A stretch of DNA of 7,636 nt from contig JAQGOT010000222.1 in assembly GCA_028293465.1 (NCBI GenBank), forward strand, positions 1 to 7,636, read 5' to 3'. Below, piece by piece: positions 7,171-7,636 of the stretch; the first letter of the stretch is position 1, and the number at the start of each line of letters is the position of its first letter. Below the pieces are notes generated by a model. It was not told the origin of the DNA. It saw only the letters and a program-made list of their open reading frames with translations, and searched no databases. The position numbers and the translations under genes are program-made. This DNA comes from Pedosphaera sp. GTDB lineage: Bacteria > Verrucomicrobiota > Verrucomicrobiia > Limisphaerales > Pedosphaeraceae.

Positions 7171-7234
7171 CATTGGTCATTGTGTCATTGGTACTTTCAG
7201 CACGCACCTCCCCAATTCGTCATTCGACATTCCA
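7171..7234. repeat. Degenerate heptamer tracts (CATTGGT and CATTCGA types)
   Basis: CATTG recurs at 7171, 7178 and 7186, with a further copy at 7146, giving spacings of 7 and 8 bases. A second tract at 7214-7234 has three head-to-tail heptamers, AATTCGT, CATTCGA and CATTCCA. Both belong to the same style of 7-base degenerate repeat as 6954-6981. They are non-coding, with no function evident. Confidence 0.6.
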
Positions 7235-7252
7235 CCCCCCCACTTGGGGGTG
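7233..7252. repeat. C-tract/G-tract hairpin
   Basis: CACCCCC (7233-7239) pairs perfectly with GGGGGTG (7246-7252) around a six-base CCACTT loop. There is no T-run after either arm, so it lacks the tail of an intrinsic terminator. It separates the heptamer tracts from the CGTTACA cluster. Confidence 0.6.
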
Positions 7253-7258
7253 TACAGC

Positions 7259-7357
7259 CGTTACAGGCGTTACAATGTTATCCTGCAAACAGATACAGAA
7301 ATCAGAAGCGTTACACCGCCGTTACAACGCCGTTACATCCCAGCCACAAGCGTTACA
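7259..7357. repeat. Cluster of six CGTTACA direct repeats
   Basis: CGTTACA occurs at 7259, 7268, 7309, 7320, 7331 and 7351, all in one orientation (TGTAACG on the minus strand). The middle three are spaced at exactly 11 bases as CGTTACACCGC, CGTTACAACGC and CGTTACATCCC. Spacing elsewhere is 9, 41 and 20. The pattern could be an operator array, an iteron-like protein-binding cluster or a decayed simple repeat. No regulator gene or replication gene is in view to choose between these. Confidence 0.75.
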
Positions 7358-7420
7358 AAGCCCCAGGTCATCTGCCCTTCGGGTCATCGAATCTGAAATT
7401 TCAAAACCCTCCCCGCCAAC

Positions 7421-7494
7421 TCGGATTGACCTGGATTAACTTGGATTTGTCTGGAACTACCTGGATTTGCACCATGGCCGTGCGCAAGCACCTT
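7421..7494 (+). repeat. Composite repeat module, copy 3
   Basis: Five 10-base units in unbroken register fill 7421-7470 (TCGGATTGAC, CTGGATTAAC, TTGGATTTGT, CTGGAACTAC, CTGGATTTGC). They are followed after a few bases by the third exact copy of GGCCGTGCGCAAGCACCTT (7476-7494). Here no 10-base unit follows the element. All three copies have the same orientation and the same order, array then hairpin element. Confidence 0.85.
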
Positions 7495-7535
7495 TCGCTC
7501 GCACCCGATCCCCCTTCGTTCCCTTATAGTGCCTC

Positions 7536-7602
7536 CAAAGTTATTCAGCGCTGGCGAGGAGAGCCCCGAGCAGCTCCCCGCAGCCGGCGGTGAATAACTT
7601 TG
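7536..7602. repeat. 67-base inverted-repeat structure with 12-base perfect ends
   Basis: CAAAGTTATTCA (7536-7547) is the exact reverse complement of TGAATAACTTTG (7591-7602). After one mismatch the pairing continues inward, CGCTGGC with GCCGGCG, including one G-T pair, so each arm is about 20 bases. The interior holds a smaller GAGC-A-GCTC palindrome (7568-7576). A competing hairpin, CCGGCGG (7584-7590) with CCGCCGG (7605-7611), uses the right arm as its loop, so the two cannot form together. It could be a large transcript hairpin, a palindromic mobile repeat or a protein site. No coding frame or T-run accompanies it. Confidence 0.8.
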
Positions 7603-7636
7603 CGCCGCCGGAAAAAAGCGCCGTGCACAATTTAGC

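Larger units (their letters stand above)
6693..7636. other. Repeat-rich intergenic region without a convincing gene
   Basis: Between prpB and the right edge there is no open frame with a recognisable protein. Candidate frames run through the 10-base and 7-base repeats, cross hairpins and give low-complexity products. The region holds composite repeat modules, heptamer tracts, a CGTTACA cluster and several inverted repeats, each listed separately. The stretches 6909-6953, 7111-7140 and 7358-7420 show nothing I can identify. No tRNA or rRNA, and no CRISPR repeat-spacer pattern, was seen. Confidence 0.75.

Noticed and set aside
6836..7494. The three 19-base repeats considered as CRISPR-like repeats
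   Set aside because: Spacing is 193 and 447 bases, far from regular. The repeats are short, they are flanked by their own 10-base arrays rather than spacers, and no cas gene is visible.
7141..7593. Open frame of 150 codons on the plus strand in the intergenic region, with two overlapping frames of 82 and 94 codons
   Set aside because: They run through the heptamer tracts, the CGTTACA cluster and a composite repeat module. The products are low-complexity with no recognisable domain, and no ribosome binding site is present.
7584..7617. CCGGCGG/CCGCCGG hairpin followed by an A-run, considered as a leftward terminator
   Set aside because: On the minus strand the T-run precedes the stem instead of following it, and on the plus strand an A-run follows, so neither strand has terminator geometry.

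Overview
The window looks like chromosomal DNA from a member of the Verrucomicrobiota, possibly the Pedosphaerales/Limisphaerales group. This is inferred from content, not from any database match. The clues are a sialate O-acetylesterase of the kind abundant in polysaccharide- and glycan-degrading Verrucomicrobiota and Planctomycetota, an orphan prepilin-like protein with a C-terminal H-X9-DG motif (a family expanded in the PVC bacteria), weak or absent Shine-Dalgarno sequences, and a long intergenic region full of short degenerate repeats.

Layout. Positions 3-1253 (+) hold the 3' part of a sialate O-acetylesterase gene whose start lies before the window. It converges, with only 19 bases between stop codons, on a five-gene block running leftward on the minus strand from about 6700 to 1273: prpB (methylisocitrate lyase), prpC (2-methylcitrate synthase), an H-X9-DG prepilin-like gene, prpD (2-methylcitrate dehydratase) and a short-chain dehydrogenase. 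Gaps between these genes are 28, 20 and 51 bases, and the last junction is a 4-base GTGA overlap, so they probably form one transcription unit. A plausible sigma-70-type promoter lies at 6734-6762.

How the genes work together. PrpC joins propionyl-CoA and oxaloacetate to 2-methylcitrate. PrpD dehydrates this to 2-methyl-cis-aconitate. An aconitase encoded elsewhere rehydrates it to 2-methylisocitrate, and PrpB cleaves that to pyruvate and succinate. The block therefore carries three enzymes of the methylcitrate cycle, but no propionyl-CoA synthetase (prpE) and no PrpR regulator within view. The two extra genes, a putative secreted or surface pseudopilin between prpC and prpD and a YdfG-like dehydrogenase coupled to prpD, are the unusual parts.

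Positions 6693-7636 (about 940 bases) have no convincing gene. They contain three same-orientation copies of a composite repeat: an array of 10-base units (TGGATTNNCC) followed by an exact 19-base element that holds a GNRA-loop mini-hairpin. They also contain several clusters of degenerate heptamers, six copies of CGTTACA, and a 67-base structure with perfect 12-base inverted ends. This repeat-rich region is the least explained part of the window.
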